A DNA stretch of 64,000 nucleotides, taken from Pseudooceanicola atlanticus (GTDB taxonomy: Bacteria; Pseudomonadota; Alphaproteobacteria; Rhodobacterales; Rhodobacteraceae). Location of the stretch: assembly GCF_000768315.1 (NCBI RefSeq), contig NZ_AQQX01000002.1, forward strand, positions 124,001-188,000, read 5' to 3'. This document shows, one piece after another, positions 8,899 to 17,488 of this stretch. Each line of letters begins with the position of its first letter. Position 1 is the first letter of the stretch. Position numbers and translations under genes: made by a program. The notes under the pieces were generated by a model. That model saw only the letters and a program-made list of their open reading frames with translations. It was not told where the DNA came from and ran no database searches.

Positions 8899-9326
8899 TG
8901 GAACGCCGCCTCCTCGATGATCGAGTCGAGCATCGCCTCGACCTTGTCCATGATGCCGGCGGGATAATCGCGGCGCCCAATGAAGACGCCCTCGCCGGTC
9001 TCGGCGACGAAGATGCCATAGGGGCAATGGGCCACGTTCATCGGATCGGCCTCCATCACCTCGCGCGAGACCACGGCCGAGCAGAAGCTGAACACGTCCG
9101 CCGCCTTGAAGATCTCCTTCGAGGATCCGACATCGCTGCCGGTCCGGGCCAGCATTTCACCGACATGGCTCACATGGTCGATGACGAGGCCCTGCCCGAC
9201 GATGGCGCTTTCGACGGCAAAGGTCGCGTCGTCGAACGTGCCGTCATATTGCGTGGTTACCGGCCCTTCGGCCTGTCCGGCCACCGGCAGCGCGGCCAGA
9301 AGCGCGGCGATTGCGAGATGTTTCAT
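8895..9326 (-). CDS. DUF302-family periplasmic protein
   Basis: A 143-residue protein with a signal peptide ([19 protein letters not shown], cleavage before EGP) followed by one DUF302 domain. Family-type features are the [12 protein letters not shown] start, [17 protein letters not shown] and [14 protein letters not shown]302 proteins are often found beside sulfur- and thiol-related genes, but their biochemical role is unknown. Two cysteines remain in the mature part (FCSAVV and AHCPYG). The gene follows soxF after about 80 bases and overlaps hemA by 4 bases, so it belongs to the sox transcription unit. Confidence 0.8.
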   Translation of the reverse strand: MKHLAIAALLAALPVAGQAEGPVTTQYDGTFDDATFAVESAIVGQGLVIDHVSHVGEMLARTGSDVGSSKEIFKAADVFSFCSAVVSREVMEADPMNVAHCPYGIFVAETGEGVFIGRRDYPAGIMDKVEAMLDSIIEEAAFQ

Positions 9327-9349
9327 GATCCCCCCTTCGGTCCTATTGC

Positions 9350-9396
9350 GGGCCCCCTCGGGCCCTGTCCGGTTGCGCGACCTGTGCCGCGCAACC
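9350..9396 (-). other. Intercistronic hairpins between soxF and DUF302 gene
   Basis: The gap holds GGTTGCGC (9371-9378) and GCGCAACC (9389-9396), a perfect 8-bp stem with a 10-base loop, and next to it a GGGCCC/GGGCCC pair around 9353-9366. Neither is followed by a T-run on the minus strand. They may slow RNA decay or lower expression of the downstream genes rather than end transcription. Confidence 0.4.
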
Positions 9397-9406
9397 TTTG
9401 CGTTGC

Positions 9407-10669
9407 TTAGCCGAACATGTCGGCGGTAATACCGGCATACCAGCCCTCGGATTCCTCGTAGGTTGCCTTGCGCAGGGCCGAATCCTCTCCGGTCTGGCTG
9501 ATGAACCCGTCGACCTTGGCGATTTTTTCCGGCGTGGCCTCGTAAGTGGCCCCCACCTTGACCCCGTCGTCGGTGTGGATCAGCGACCAGCAGGTGTTGG
9601 AGAACCGGGCCGGGAACACCTTGGACCCGGTCAGCGCCCCGCGCACCGCATTGGCACAGACCTTGGCCTGGCTGTTGGCCGAGAAGCCCGATTTCGGCAT
9701 GTCGCCCTGGGCGCTGGCATCCCCCAGCACGTAGACATCCGGGTCGGCCTTGGAGCTCATGTCCGCTGCGTTGACCGGGGCCCAGTTGCCCTCGGTCACT
9801 CCGGCGATCTCGGCGATGCGTCCAGCCTTCATGGCGGGAATGACGTTGCAGACATCCACGCTCTCGACACTGCCGTCGATATCGACTGTCATCGCCGCCG
9901 GATCGACCGACACGTTGTCGCCGCCGAAATCCGGACCGATCCGCTCGATCATGCCGGAGTAATGCTTGGTCCACCCCTCTTCGAACAGCCCCTGCTTGGA
10001 GAACTTGGCCTTCGGGTCGATCACCAGGATCTTGGCCGTCGGATTGATCTGTTTCAGCTTGTGCGCAACCATCGACACCCTCTCGTAGGGGCCGGGCGGG
10101 CAGCGAAAGGGGTTGGGCGGCGCGATCATCGCGAAGGTCCCGCCCTCGGGCATTGCCTCGATCTGGGCGCGCAGCAATTCCGATTGCGATCCGGCCTTGT
10201 AGGCATGCGGCATCGCATTCTGCGCGGTGACGTCCCAGCCCGGGACCGCGCCGTCGACAAAGTCGATACCGGGCGACAGGATCAGCTTGTCGTAGGACAG
10301 GGTCGCGCCGCCGGCCAACATCACGGTGCGGGCGTCGCGGTCCACATCCACAGCCCAGTCATGCACCACGTTGATCCCGTAATCCGAGGCCAGTTTGCCG
10401 TAGGTATGGCCGATATCCGACAGGTCCTTGAAACCGCCGAGATAGAGGTTGGAGAAGAAGCAGGTGAAATAGGTCCGGCTGGGTTCGACCAGCGTCACGT
10501 CGATGGCCCCGTCGCTGTCCTTGGCGATGTAGCGGGCCGCCGTGGCACCACCGGCCCCGCCACCGATCACGACGACACGCGGCTTCGATTGGGCAAAGAC
10601 GGCCGGCGCGGATAATGTCGCCGTCAGGGCCGCCCCTGTTCCCAGGAACAGGCGTCTGTTCAATTTCAT
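9407..10669 (-). CDS. soxF: SoxF, flavocytochrome c sulfide dehydrogenase flavoprotein
   Basis: FccB-like flavoprotein of 420 residues. A twin-arginine-type leader (MKLNRRLFLGTGAAL) is followed by the dinucleotide motif VVVIGGGAGGATAA near residue 33. The cysteine of YFTCFFSN (C70) is at the place where FccB binds FAD covalently. Further cysteines in FRCPPGPYERVSM and FSNTCWSLI match the redox-disulfide region. SoxF oxidises sulfide or stimulates Sox activity and pairs with the dihaem SoxE encoded just upstream (27-base gap). The ATG at 10669 has an AGGAG site 6 bases before it; a TTG two codons earlier is less likely. Confidence 0.92.
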   Translation of the reverse strand: MKLNRRLFLGTGAALTATLSAPAVFAQSKPRVVVIGGGAGGATAARYIAKDSDGAIDVTLVEPSRTYFTCFFSNLYLGGFKDLSDIGHTYGKLASDYGINVVHDWAVDVDRDARTVMLAGGATLSYDKLILSPGIDFVDGAVPGWDVTAQNAMPHAYKAGSQSELLRAQIEAMPEGGTFAMIAPPNPFRCPPGPYERVSMVAHKLKQINPTAKILVIDPKAKFSKQGLFEEGWTKHYSGMIERIGPDFGGDNVSVDPAAMTVDIDGSVESVDVCNVIPAMKAGRIAEIAGVTEGNWAPVNAADMSSKADPDVYVLGDASAQGDMPKSGFSANSQAKVCANAVRGALTGSKVFPARFSNTCWSLIHTDDGVKVGATYEATPEKIAKVDGFISQTGEDSALRKATYEESEGWYAGITADMFG

Positions 10670-10696
10670 GGTCAACTCCTCCCTTAAATGGCCGGC

Positions 10697-11404
10697 CTAC
10701 TCTCCGAGGCTGGCGAAATACGCCGCGAGCGCAGCGATCTCCTCGTCTCCCAATCGTCCCGCGACCATCTGCATGACGGGATGCGGGCGGACCTTGTCCT
10801 TGTAGGCGTGCATGGCGATCACGAAATCCTCGTCCGGCCAGCCGGTGATCGAGGGGATCCCACGGTCCGCCCCGTCCGACTGGTGGCAGGTCGTGCATTC
10901 GCCCGACAGGTATTCGCCGTAATCCGGGTCGCCCTCCAACGCCAGGATCGCGGGGTCCACGTCATGGTCGATGCCGACAGCGGTCGGATCGGCCTCGGGG
11001 ATGTTCGCCGGGTTGTCCGAGTAGCGCCGTAAAAACGCGATCAGGTCGGCCCGCTCTGCGGGGTCGCCGATGCCGCGGAAGTTCATCCGCGTGCCGCTGG
11101 CAAAGGCCTTCGGGTTCTCGATATAGGCATCGAGCGTTTCGGCATGCCATTCCACGCCATTGGTGCCCGCCCGTTCCAGGCTGGCGGAATAGCGAAACCC
11201 GTCGATCCCGGCCGCAGACCGCCCGAACAGCATGTTCAGATGGGGGCCGACCCGGTTTTCCGCCCCGGCCCCGATCTCGTGGCAGGATTTGCACTTGCCG
11301 AACACGCGGGCCCCGGCATCGGCATCCCCGATCGGTTCCGCCCGGGCCGAGGTCACGCAGAGCACGGCCCAGAGCATTGCAACGCTGAAGGGCCGTGCGC
11401 TCAT
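10697..11404 (-). CDS. soxE: SoxE, dihaem c-type cytochrome
   Basis: Periplasmic dihaem cytochrome of 235 residues with a signal peptide ending near TSARA. Haem-binding motifs are CKSCH at residues 38-42 and CTTCH in the C-terminal half, one per cytochrome domain, as in SoxE and the FccA subunit of flavocytochrome c. It should accept electrons from SoxF. The ATG at 11404 is one base beyond the soxD stop; the longer upstream frame lies inside soxD and was discarded. Confidence 0.92.
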   Translation of the reverse strand: MSARPFSVAMLWAVLCVTSARAEPIGDADAGARVFGKCKSCHEIGAGAENRVGPHLNMLFGRSAAGIDGFRYSASLERAGTNGVEWHAETLDAYIENPKAFASGTRMNFRGIGDPAERADLIAFLRRYSDNPANIPEADPTAVGIDHDVDPAILALEGDPDYGEYLSGECTTCHQSDGADRGIPSITGWPDEDFVIAMHAYKDKVRPHPVMQMVAGRLGDEEIAALAAYFASLGE

Positions 11405-11405
11405 C

Positions 11406-12692
11406 TCACTCTCCGACGCTCGACAGGTAGGCGATGATCGCCTCGAGATCGGCATCCTTCTTGAGACCTGCAAAGGACATCTTGGTGCCCTTCATGAAGT
11501 CCTTGGGCTTGGCCAGGAATTCCGCCATCGACGCGGCATCCCAGATGCGGCCCTCGTCATGCGCAGCCTCGAACCCCTTGGAATACCGGAAATCCTCGAC
11601 CGCCCCCATGGTCCGCCCGATCACGCCGTTCAGCTGAGGACCGGACTTGTTCTTGGCCCCGGCACCGACCTCGTGACAGGCGCGGCACTTGCGGAACACC
11701 TTTTCACCGTCGGCGATCAGCGCAGGGTCGGCAGCGGGGGCCGAGGCCTCCTGCACGGCGGGCTCTTCCGCTTTTGCTTCTTCAACGGGCTCCGCGGCAG
11801 GCTCCGCAGCCGGTTCCTCTGTCGTCGCGGCGGCTTGGGTCACCTCCTCGGTGGCCTCCCCACCTTCCTCTTCCGGGGTCACATCGAGGACCGAGGCGCG
11901 CATCGTGATCTCGACGCTCTCCTTGCACGCGGTCATGCAGGGTTCGGTCCGCCACTTGGTGTATTCCGTCTCCGCTCGGTCATCGACGATGAAGCCCTCG
12001 GCATTCGGCATCTCGACCTCGAGGAAGTTCTCGTTCGACAGCACGAAATCGTCTTCGACCAGGTAGTTGGAGTAGAGGATGTAGGCGACGATGGCATAGA
12101 CATCGTCATTGGAAAGCGACTGCGCATTGCCGTAGGGCATCGACCGGTGGACGTAATCCCAGGCCGTCGACAGGTAGGGCCAGTAGCTGCCCACCGTCTT
12201 GACCGGGTCCTCGTCCGCCAGCGTCCCGTCGCCGCCGGCCAGTTCGGGCCAGTTGTCGACGCCTTCGGCAAATTCGCCATGGCAGACCGCGCAATTGTCG
12301 GAAAACAGCATCTCGCCATCCTCGACCGAGCCGGAACCGACCGGCAGGCCGGTCCCGTCTGGGCTGACATCCAGATCCCAAGCCGCGACCTCTTCGGGCA
12401 GGGCTGCGCGCCCGATGCCGAAATGCCCGCCCTCGGTGCGGATATCGGGGATGGCCGTCTCGCTTTGGGTCGACACCACCATCGCGTCTTTCTGCGGTTT
12501 CGCCGCAGGCTCTGCCGAGGCGGTCATCGCATCCGGAGCGTCGGGCGCCGCCGGGGCCGCGACCGGGGCTGAGGTCATCTGCATCATCCCGTCAGGGCGG
12601 TTCACCCCGCCATCCGCGCTGACATAGGCCAGCGTCAGGACACCGGCCGTGCCGGCGGCGATCCCAATGAACAAACTAGGAAACTTCGACAT
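11406..12692 (-). CDS. soxD: SoxD, dihaem cytochrome subunit of sulfane dehydrogenase
   Basis: Electron-accepting partner of SoxC in the sulfane dehydrogenase Sox(CD)2, 428 residues. It begins with an uncleaved-looking membrane or signal segment (residues 5-25) and an Ala/Pro-rich stretch. Haem motifs are CAVCH at 134-138 and CRACH at 336-340. Between the two cytochrome domains is a long Glu/Ala/Pro-rich linker at about 272-322, which is low-complexity and probably flexible. The gene overlaps the end of soxC by 17 bases. Presence of soxCD predicts full oxidation of thiosulfate to sulfate without stored sulfur globules. Confidence 0.95.
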   Translation of the reverse strand: MSKFPSLFIGIAAGTAGVLTLAYVSADGGVNRPDGMMQMTSAPVAAPAAPDAPDAMTASAEPAAKPQKDAMVVSTQSETAIPDIRTEGGHFGIGRAALPEEVAAWDLDVSPDGTGLPVGSGSVEDGEMLFSDNCAVCHGEFAEGVDNWPELAGGDGTLADEDPVKTVGSYWPYLSTAWDYVHRSMPYGNAQSLSNDDVYAIVAYILYSNYLVEDDFVLSNENFLEVEMPNAEGFIVDDRAETEYTKWRTEPCMTACKESVEITMRASVLDVTPEEEGGEATEEVTQAAATTEEPAAEPAAEPVEEAKAEEPAVQEASAPAADPALIADGEKVFRKCRACHEVGAGAKNKSGPQLNGVIGRTMGAVEDFRYSKGFEAAHDEGRIWDAASMAEFLAKPKDFMKGTKMSFAGLKKDADLEAIIAYLSSVGE

Positions 12693-13968
12693 TTTCCGCC
12701 TCCCCGCTCGGCTTCACATGCCAAGTCTGTATGCAATTGTTGTGATAGATCGAATTGAGCCCGCGCACGTCGCGCAGCTGCGCCTTGGTGGGCTGGACAT
12801 AGCCGGTCTCGTCCATGGCGCGCGATTGCAGCAGCATGTCCTCACCGTCCCATTCCGTATCCAGGTAGAAGCGGGTCAGGGCCATCTTCTCGCCCGGCTT
12901 GGCCAGTCGCGCGGTTTCCCAGGTCTTGCCGCCATCCTTGGACACGTCGACGCGGGTGATCGCGCCGTGCCCGGACCAGGCCAGCCCGGTGATGACCAGC
13001 GGCCCCTTGCCATGGGTGATCGGCGATTGCGGCGAAGGCGAGGTCACGACGGATTTCGCATCCATCACCCAGGTCCATTTCCGCGCGGTGCCGTCTTCCA
13101 GCACGTCGGTGTATTTCGAGGTCTCCTCGCGGCTTTCCACCGCCTGGTTGGTCACTTCGATCCGGCGCAGCCACTTGACCCACATGTTGCCTTCCCAGCC
13201 CGGCACGACCAGCCGGACGGGATAGCCATGTTCCTTGCGCAGCGCCTCGCCATTGGCCTTGAAGGCGACCAGCACGTCGTCGAGAGCCTTCGCCATCGGG
13301 ATCGACCGCCCGTTGGAGGACGCATCCGCCCCCTCGACATAGACCCACTTGTCCTCGAGATCGCCGGCAGCCCCCAACCCGGCCTCTTCCAGTAGGGTCC
13401 GCAAGGGAATGCCGGAATATTCCATGTTGTGGATCATGCCATGGGTGAACTGAGCGCCGTTCAGCTGCGCGCCGGCCCATTCCATGCCGGTATTGGCCGC
13501 GCATTCGCAGAAATAGACGTGGTTTTCTCGCGGGAAGCGTTCCAGGTCCTCGTAGGTGAAGACCAGGGGCTGATCGACCAGCCCGTTGATCATCAGCCGG
13601 TAATCCTGCTTGCGCAGCTCGATCGCGCCGGAATGGTGCCGCTCGAACGCGCAGCCCTGCGGGGTGATCGTGCCATCCAGCGCGTGGATCGGCGTGAAGT
13701 TGATCGACGAGGTCGCATCCGCCGTCAGCCACGGCACGTTGCGCCGGATCACGTCGCTCTCGAAATCGATCGGCAGGCCATAGGGCGTGGCATCGACGCC
13801 TTCGCCGAAGGCCTGCGCCCAGGGCTGGATTTCGGTGATCAGCGGGTCGGCGGTCTGCGCCCGCGCCATGCCGGCCGCGACCGAACCCGCGCCAAGGGCG
13901 GCGGCGCTGGTCAGAAAGCGGCGGCGGGACGGACCGTTTGCGGGGCCCTGTCTGCTGTCTTCGCTCAT
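12676..13968 (-). CDS. soxC: SoxC, molybdopterin subunit of sulfane dehydrogenase
   Basis: Sulfite-oxidase-family molybdoenzyme of 430 residues that removes six electrons from the sulfane sulfur bound to SoxY. The leader contains SRRRFLTSAAALGAGS, a clear twin-arginine signal, consistent with cofactor insertion before export. The molybdenum-ligating cysteine is in FCECAANTGMEW (C156 by position). The dimerisation domain follows in the C-terminal half (THGKGPLVITGLAWSG). It overlaps soxD by 17 bases and starts 25 bases after soxB ends. Confidence 0.96.
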   Translation of the reverse strand: MSEDSRQGPANGPSRRRFLTSAAALGAGSVAAGMARAQTADPLITEIQPWAQAFGEGVDATPYGLPIDFESDVIRRNVPWLTADATSSINFTPIHALDGTITPQGCAFERHHSGAIELRKQDYRLMINGLVDQPLVFTYEDLERFPRENHVYFCECAANTGMEWAGAQLNGAQFTHGMIHNMEYSGIPLRTLLEEAGLGAAGDLEDKWVYVEGADASSNGRSIPMAKALDDVLVAFKANGEALRKEHGYPVRLVVPGWEGNMWVKWLRRIEVTNQAVESREETSKYTDVLEDGTARKWTWVMDAKSVVTSPSPQSPITHGKGPLVITGLAWSGHGAITRVDVSKDGGKTWETARLAKPGEKMALTRFYLDTEWDGEDMLLQSRAMDETGYVQPTKAQLRDVRGLNSIYHNNCIQTWHVKPSGEAENVEVS

Positions 13969-13993
13969 GGGTACTCCTTTCCGGCAGGCGGGC

Positions 13994-15691
13994 TCAGACG
14001 CCCGTGACTTCTACGTTGTTGCTGGGATTGACCGTGACGGTGCCCATCTTGCGGATGTGGCTTTCCACCACGTCCCAGATCTGCGGCCCCTCGGTCCCTT
14101 CGTTGACGCTGGCCCAGCCGGCCACCTGGTAGGTTCGGGACGGGTCGATCGCCTCGCCCGTCTTCAGCAGCGTCATCTTGGAGATGCGGTCGCCCTGGGG
14201 CCGGGACACGTCGATGTGGTACCCCATGCCGCCGATGCGGACCATGTCCCCGCCCTGCTGGTAGTAGGGATCGGGGTTGAAGATATTGTCCGCCACGTCC
14301 TCCAGGATGACCTTGATGAACTCGCCGGTCATCTCGGTCCGGTAGGCTTCGCCGTAACTCATCGAGGTGACGTTCCAGATGTCCTCGCGGGTTATGTCGT
14401 CGCCGGGGATCAGGCTCGGCCCCCAGCGGACGCCAGGGGACATGGCGATATCGGCCTCGCGTTCGCTCAGCAGGGCATCGCAGATCAGGTCGTCCCAGGT
14501 GCCGTTGAAATTGCCACGGCGGTAGAGCAGGCTGTCGGTCTGGCCGATCACCTCGGCCAGCTTGTCGGCATGGGGCGCGCGCTGTTCTTCGATCACCGCG
14601 GCCATCTCTGCATCCGGTTCGATCACGTCCGAAAAGATCGGGATCAGCTTGTGGCGGAAGCCCATCATGCGGCCGTCGCGCACGTCCAGATCGACCCGCG
14701 ACACGAATTTCCCGTTCGAGCCGGAGGCAACGATGATCGTCTCGCCGACCAGCACCGGTTCGGGCAGTGCGTCATGGGTGTGGCCCGACAGGATCACGTC
14801 GATTCCCGACACGATACCGGCCATCTTCTTGTCGACGTCGAACCCGTTATGCGACAGGCAGACCACCAGTTCGGCCCCCTGGGCGCGGACCTCGTCGACC
14901 ATGGCCTGCATGTTCTCGTCCCGGATCCCGAAGGAGTATTCGGGGAACATCCAGCGCGGGTTGGCGATCGGCATGTAGGGGAAGGCCTGGCCGATCACTG
15001 CAATCTTCACCCCGCCGCGTTCGAAGAATTGGTAGGGTGGGAACAGCTCGGACGGTTCGTCCCATTCGGCGTCGAAGATGTTCTGGCCAAGCGCCGCGAA
15101 GGGCAGGCTTTCGACCAGTTCATTGACCCGCTCGGACCCCAGCGTGAATTCCCAGTGGAACGTCATCGCGTCAGGCTGAAGGGCGTTCATCACGTTGACC
15201 ATGTCCTGCCCCTGGCTGTGATAGCAGGTGTAGGACCCATGCCAGGTATCGCCACCATCCAGCAGCAGCGCATCGGGACGCGCGGCCCGGATCGCCTTGA
15301 CCACCGTGGCCACCCGGTCCATCCCACCGACCCGGCCATAGCCCTTGGCCAGCGACGCGAAATCACCCGAGGACAGCGCGTAATGCGAGGGGCTGCCATC
15401 GGCGATACCGTAGAGCTTGCGGAAATCGGCGCCGGTCACATGCGGCACCTCGCCCTTGTTCGGACCGACGCCCAGGTTCACCGACGGTTCACGGAAATAG
15501 ATCGGCTTCAGCTGCGCATGGATATCCGTTACGTGGATCAGCGACACGTTCCCGAACGTGTCGAAGTCAAGCAGCTGGTCCTGGGTCAGACTTTGCTGCG
15601 CCGCCAGCCGGGCCCAGTTACCGAAGCCCGACGCACCGGTCAGGGCCGCCGCCGCCATCGAAACCTGCAGGAAATCGCGTCTAGAGATCAT
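13994..15691 (-). CDS. soxB: SoxB, sulfate thiol esterase/hydrolase
   Basis: Dimanganese hydrolase of 565 residues that releases sulfate from the cysteine-S-sulfonate on SoxY. It starts with a twin-arginine-type leader (MISRRDFLQVSMAAAALTG). Metallophosphatase motifs are HVTDIHAQL, LLDGGDTWHG, SHNGFDVD and SGHTHD, followed by a 5'-nucleotidase C-terminal domain. I chose the ATG at 15691; the longer frame runs back through a repeat and a terminator. Because a terminator and an operator-like repeat separate it from soxA, soxB probably has its own promoter in addition to any read-through. Confidence 0.96.
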   Translation of the reverse strand: MISRRDFLQVSMAAAALTGASGFGNWARLAAQQSLTQDQLLDFDTFGNVSLIHVTDIHAQLKPIYFREPSVNLGVGPNKGEVPHVTGADFRKLYGIADGSPSHYALSSGDFASLAKGYGRVGGMDRVATVVKAIRAARPDALLLDGGDTWHGSYTCYHSQGQDMVNVMNALQPDAMTFHWEFTLGSERVNELVESLPFAALGQNIFDAEWDEPSELFPPYQFFERGGVKIAVIGQAFPYMPIANPRWMFPEYSFGIRDENMQAMVDEVRAQGAELVVCLSHNGFDVDKKMAGIVSGIDVILSGHTHDALPEPVLVGETIIVASGSNGKFVSRVDLDVRDGRMMGFRHKLIPIFSDVIEPDAEMAAVIEEQRAPHADKLAEVIGQTDSLLYRRGNFNGTWDDLICDALLSEREADIAMSPGVRWGPSLIPGDDITREDIWNVTSMSYGEAYRTEMTGEFIKVILEDVADNIFNPDPYYQQGGDMVRIGGMGYHIDVSRPQGDRISKMTLLKTGEAIDPSRTYQVAGWASVNEGTEGPQIWDVVESHIRKMGTVTVNPSNNVEVTGV

Positions 15692-15720
15692 GTCGGTGTT
15701 GCCTCTGCTCACACCCACGC

Positions 15721-15736
15721 ATTCATGAATGTGAAT
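15721..15736. promoter_or_regulatory. Candidate SoxR operator before soxB
   Basis: ATTCA-TGAATG-TGAAT, an inverted repeat of 5-base arms with a 6-base spacer. It lies 30-45 bases upstream of the soxB ATG and just downstream of the soxA terminator. The same arms and spacing occur before soxX at 18025. SoxR-type ArsR repressors are known to bind in soxS-soxV and soxW-soxX spacers of related bacteria; assignment of this site is inference from sequence identity with the soxX repeat. Confidence 0.6.
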
Positions 15737-15748
15737 TCGTTTGAGTAA

Positions 15749-15781
15749 GAAAAACCCCGCGCAGGACATTCCCGCGCGGGG
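15749..15781 (-). terminator. Rho-independent terminator after soxA
   Basis: On the minus strand CCCCGCGC (15781-15774) pairs perfectly with GCGCGGGG (15762-15755) around an 11-base loop and is followed by TTTTTC. It begins 7 bases after the soxA stop at 15788. It should end or reduce transcription of soxXYZA before soxB, giving more carrier and SoxXA than downstream enzymes. Confidence 0.85.
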
Positions 15782-15787
15782 CCGGTT

Positions 15788-16645
15788 TCAGTTGCGGACG
15801 GAGGGACCTTCGACCGACAGGCCGTTGCCGCGCGAGGCGACGTATAGCTCCAGCGCCACGAATTCGGGGCTGCCCGGCGAATAGGTCTCGGCCCGCGTGT
15901 CACGCACGCAGCCCTTGAACCGGCCATGCACGGTGTTCAGCTTGGCATTCTTCAGACGGTAGGTCGGGAACCCGTTGATCTGACCCTGGCTGAGATGGTC
16001 CGAGCGGATGTTGTTGCCGTAATTGTCCTCGTGGCAATTGGCACAGGACAGTTCCAGCTGACCGGTCCGGGTGTAGTAGAGCGCCTTGCCCTGCTCCCAG
16101 GTTTCCGCAGCCGGGCCGCCGATGGCGACATTGACCGGCATCCCGCGCGATTGCACGGCGATCAGGGCCTCCATCGCAGCCATGGGCGCGCTGTCGTACT
16201 TGTAGGCATCGGCCCCCATCTGGTTTTCGCGGCAATCGTTGATCTGCATCGCCAGCGTCCGGACCTCGCCCGCATCGGCATTCCACTTGGGATAGACCGC
16301 GCGGACCCCCGCCATGCTTTCGGACGGGTCATCGCCGTGACAGGACGCGCAGGACTTGCCCTCGCTGCCCTCTGCACTGGCCCAGCTGTCCATCGCCTGA
16401 TCGACGAAGATCATGCCAGGATTGTCGAAATCGTCCATCTCCAGTTCCTGGGTCTCGTCGGACCGGAACCGCCAGCCGGAATAGATCGTGTCCATCACGT
16501 CCGACAGGTGGTCGGGCGCGGCGGCCTCGGTGACGATTTCCAGATCGCCGTTGATGACCAGCTGATCCTCGTCCGGGTCGGCCAGGGCCAATCCGGCGGA
16601 GCCGATCAGGGCGGCGGAAACCGCCGTCAGAACCTTGATTTTCAT
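15788..16645 (-). CDS. soxA: SoxA, dihaem subunit of the SoxXA cytochrome
   Basis: Catalytic subunit that couples thiosulfate to the cysteine of SoxY. It has 285 residues with a signal peptide (cleavage near ALADP). Haem motifs CASCH (99-103) and CANCH (201-205) show the dihaem form. The catalytic cysteine is in RFKGCVRDTRAE (C246), the usual SoxA active-site context. C138 in NDCRENQ probably ligates the N-terminal haem, as in dihaem SoxA. A strong terminator follows. Confidence 0.96.
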   Translation of the reverse strand: MKIKVLTAVSAALIGSAGLALADPDEDQLVINGDLEIVTEAAAPDHLSDVMDTIYSGWRFRSDETQELEMDDFDNPGMIFVDQAMDSWASAEGSEGKSCASCHGDDPSESMAGVRAVYPKWNADAGEVRTLAMQINDCRENQMGADAYKYDSAPMAAMEALIAVQSRGMPVNVAIGGPAAETWEQGKALYYTRTGQLELSCANCHEDNYGNNIRSDHLSQGQINGFPTYRLKNAKLNTVHGRFKGCVRDTRAETYSPGSPEFVALELYVASRGNGLSVEGPSVRN

Positions 16646-16699
16646 GTGTCTCCTCCCCTGTGACCCCCGCCCCGCATCATGCGGAACGGGGCCTTTCGA

Positions 16700-17029
16700 T
16701 CAGCTGACCGCGATCGACTTCGCCTCTTCGTAGACAGAGCCGTCATCGTCGTACCAGGTGAACTTGAACTCGCCGGCCTCGGGCACCTTGGCGACGAATT
16801 CGAAATAGGGATTGGTCGAAATCGCCGGCTCCAGCGTGACGTCGATGACGTTCTCGCCGTTGAAATCGCAGGTGAAGCGATTGATGATCGAACGCGGGAT
16901 CTTGTTGCCGCTGCTGTCCTTGCGCTGACCGCTTTCCATCGGGTGGCTGATCAGCGTCTTGATGACGATGTCCTCACCGGCCGAAGCGGATTTCGGAACC
17001 TTGACTCGGGGTTTAACTCCGGATGCCAT
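16700..17029 (-). CDS. soxZ: SoxZ, sulfur-carrier partner protein
   Basis: 109-residue partner of SoxY with an immunoglobulin-like beta fold and no signal peptide of its own; SoxYZ is exported as a complex using the SoxY leader. Landmarks are KVPKSASAGEDIVIKTLISH near the N-terminus, RSIINRFTCDFNG and the C-terminal FKFTWYDDDGS. It lies 17 bases after soxY. Confidence 0.96.
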   Translation of the reverse strand: MASGVKPRVKVPKSASAGEDIVIKTLISHPMESGQRKDSSGNKIPRSIINRFTCDFNGENVIDVTLEPAISTNPYFEFVAKVPEAGEFKFTWYDDDGSVYEEAKSIAVS

Positions 17030-17046
17030 AACTTGATCTCCTCTTC

Positions 17047-17463
17047 TCAGCCGCCGCAGCCGCCGATGGTGACTTTCACGGTCTTGGAGGCACGGGCAAA
17101 GCTGCCATCCTCCATCTTCGCGATCGCGATGACGTCCTGCGTGCCAGCCAGGCGGACACGGGTCGCTGCGCGCTGCTCGGCCGCGAGCGGGCCGAAGTTG
17201 AAGGTCGCGACCGGCGGCGTCGGGTTGCCGGCGGCCAGCACCATGATCGCGGAGGCGCCAGCGGCGTCGACCTCGATCGGAACGGTGTTGCCGTTCTCCG
17301 CGATTTCGGGGGCGGTCAGGGTGATCCCCGTCTCCGCCATGTCGGCACCGCCGGTGAACTCGGCGATCAGGTCTTCGGTGGCCGCGTTGGCGCGGAACGG
17401 AAGCACCGTGATGATCGCTGCGCCCAGCCCGAGAGCCATGGTTTCGCGTCGTGTCAGTTGCAT
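17047..17463 (-). CDS. soxY: SoxY, thiosulfate-oxidation sulfur carrier
   Basis: Carrier protein of 138 residues whose last five residues are GGCGG; the cysteine at 136 on this swinging arm holds the thiosulfate-derived sulfur through the whole cycle. The leader MQLTRRETMALGLGAAI is a twin-arginine signal. The mature part is a small beta-sandwich. It is between soxX and soxZ in the standard soxXYZA order. Confidence 0.97.
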   Translation of the reverse strand: MQLTRRETMALGLGAAIITVLPFRANAATEDLIAEFTGGADMAETGITLTAPEIAENGNTVPIEVDAAGASAIMVLAAGNPTPPVATFNFGPLAAEQRAATRVRLAGTQDVIAIAKMEDGSFARASKTVKVTIGGCGG

Positions 17464-17488
17464 GTCAGAATTCTCCTCGGTCTCGGCC

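Noticed and set aside
8899-9027. N-terminal extension of 5-aminolevulinate synthase
   Set aside because: It lies inside the DUF302 gene in another frame and is arginine-rich; ATG at 8898 gives the usual start.
13787-15748. 653-codon open frame on the plus strand opposite soxB
   Set aside because: It is antisense to a clear soxB, lacks any family motif and reflects the high GC content.
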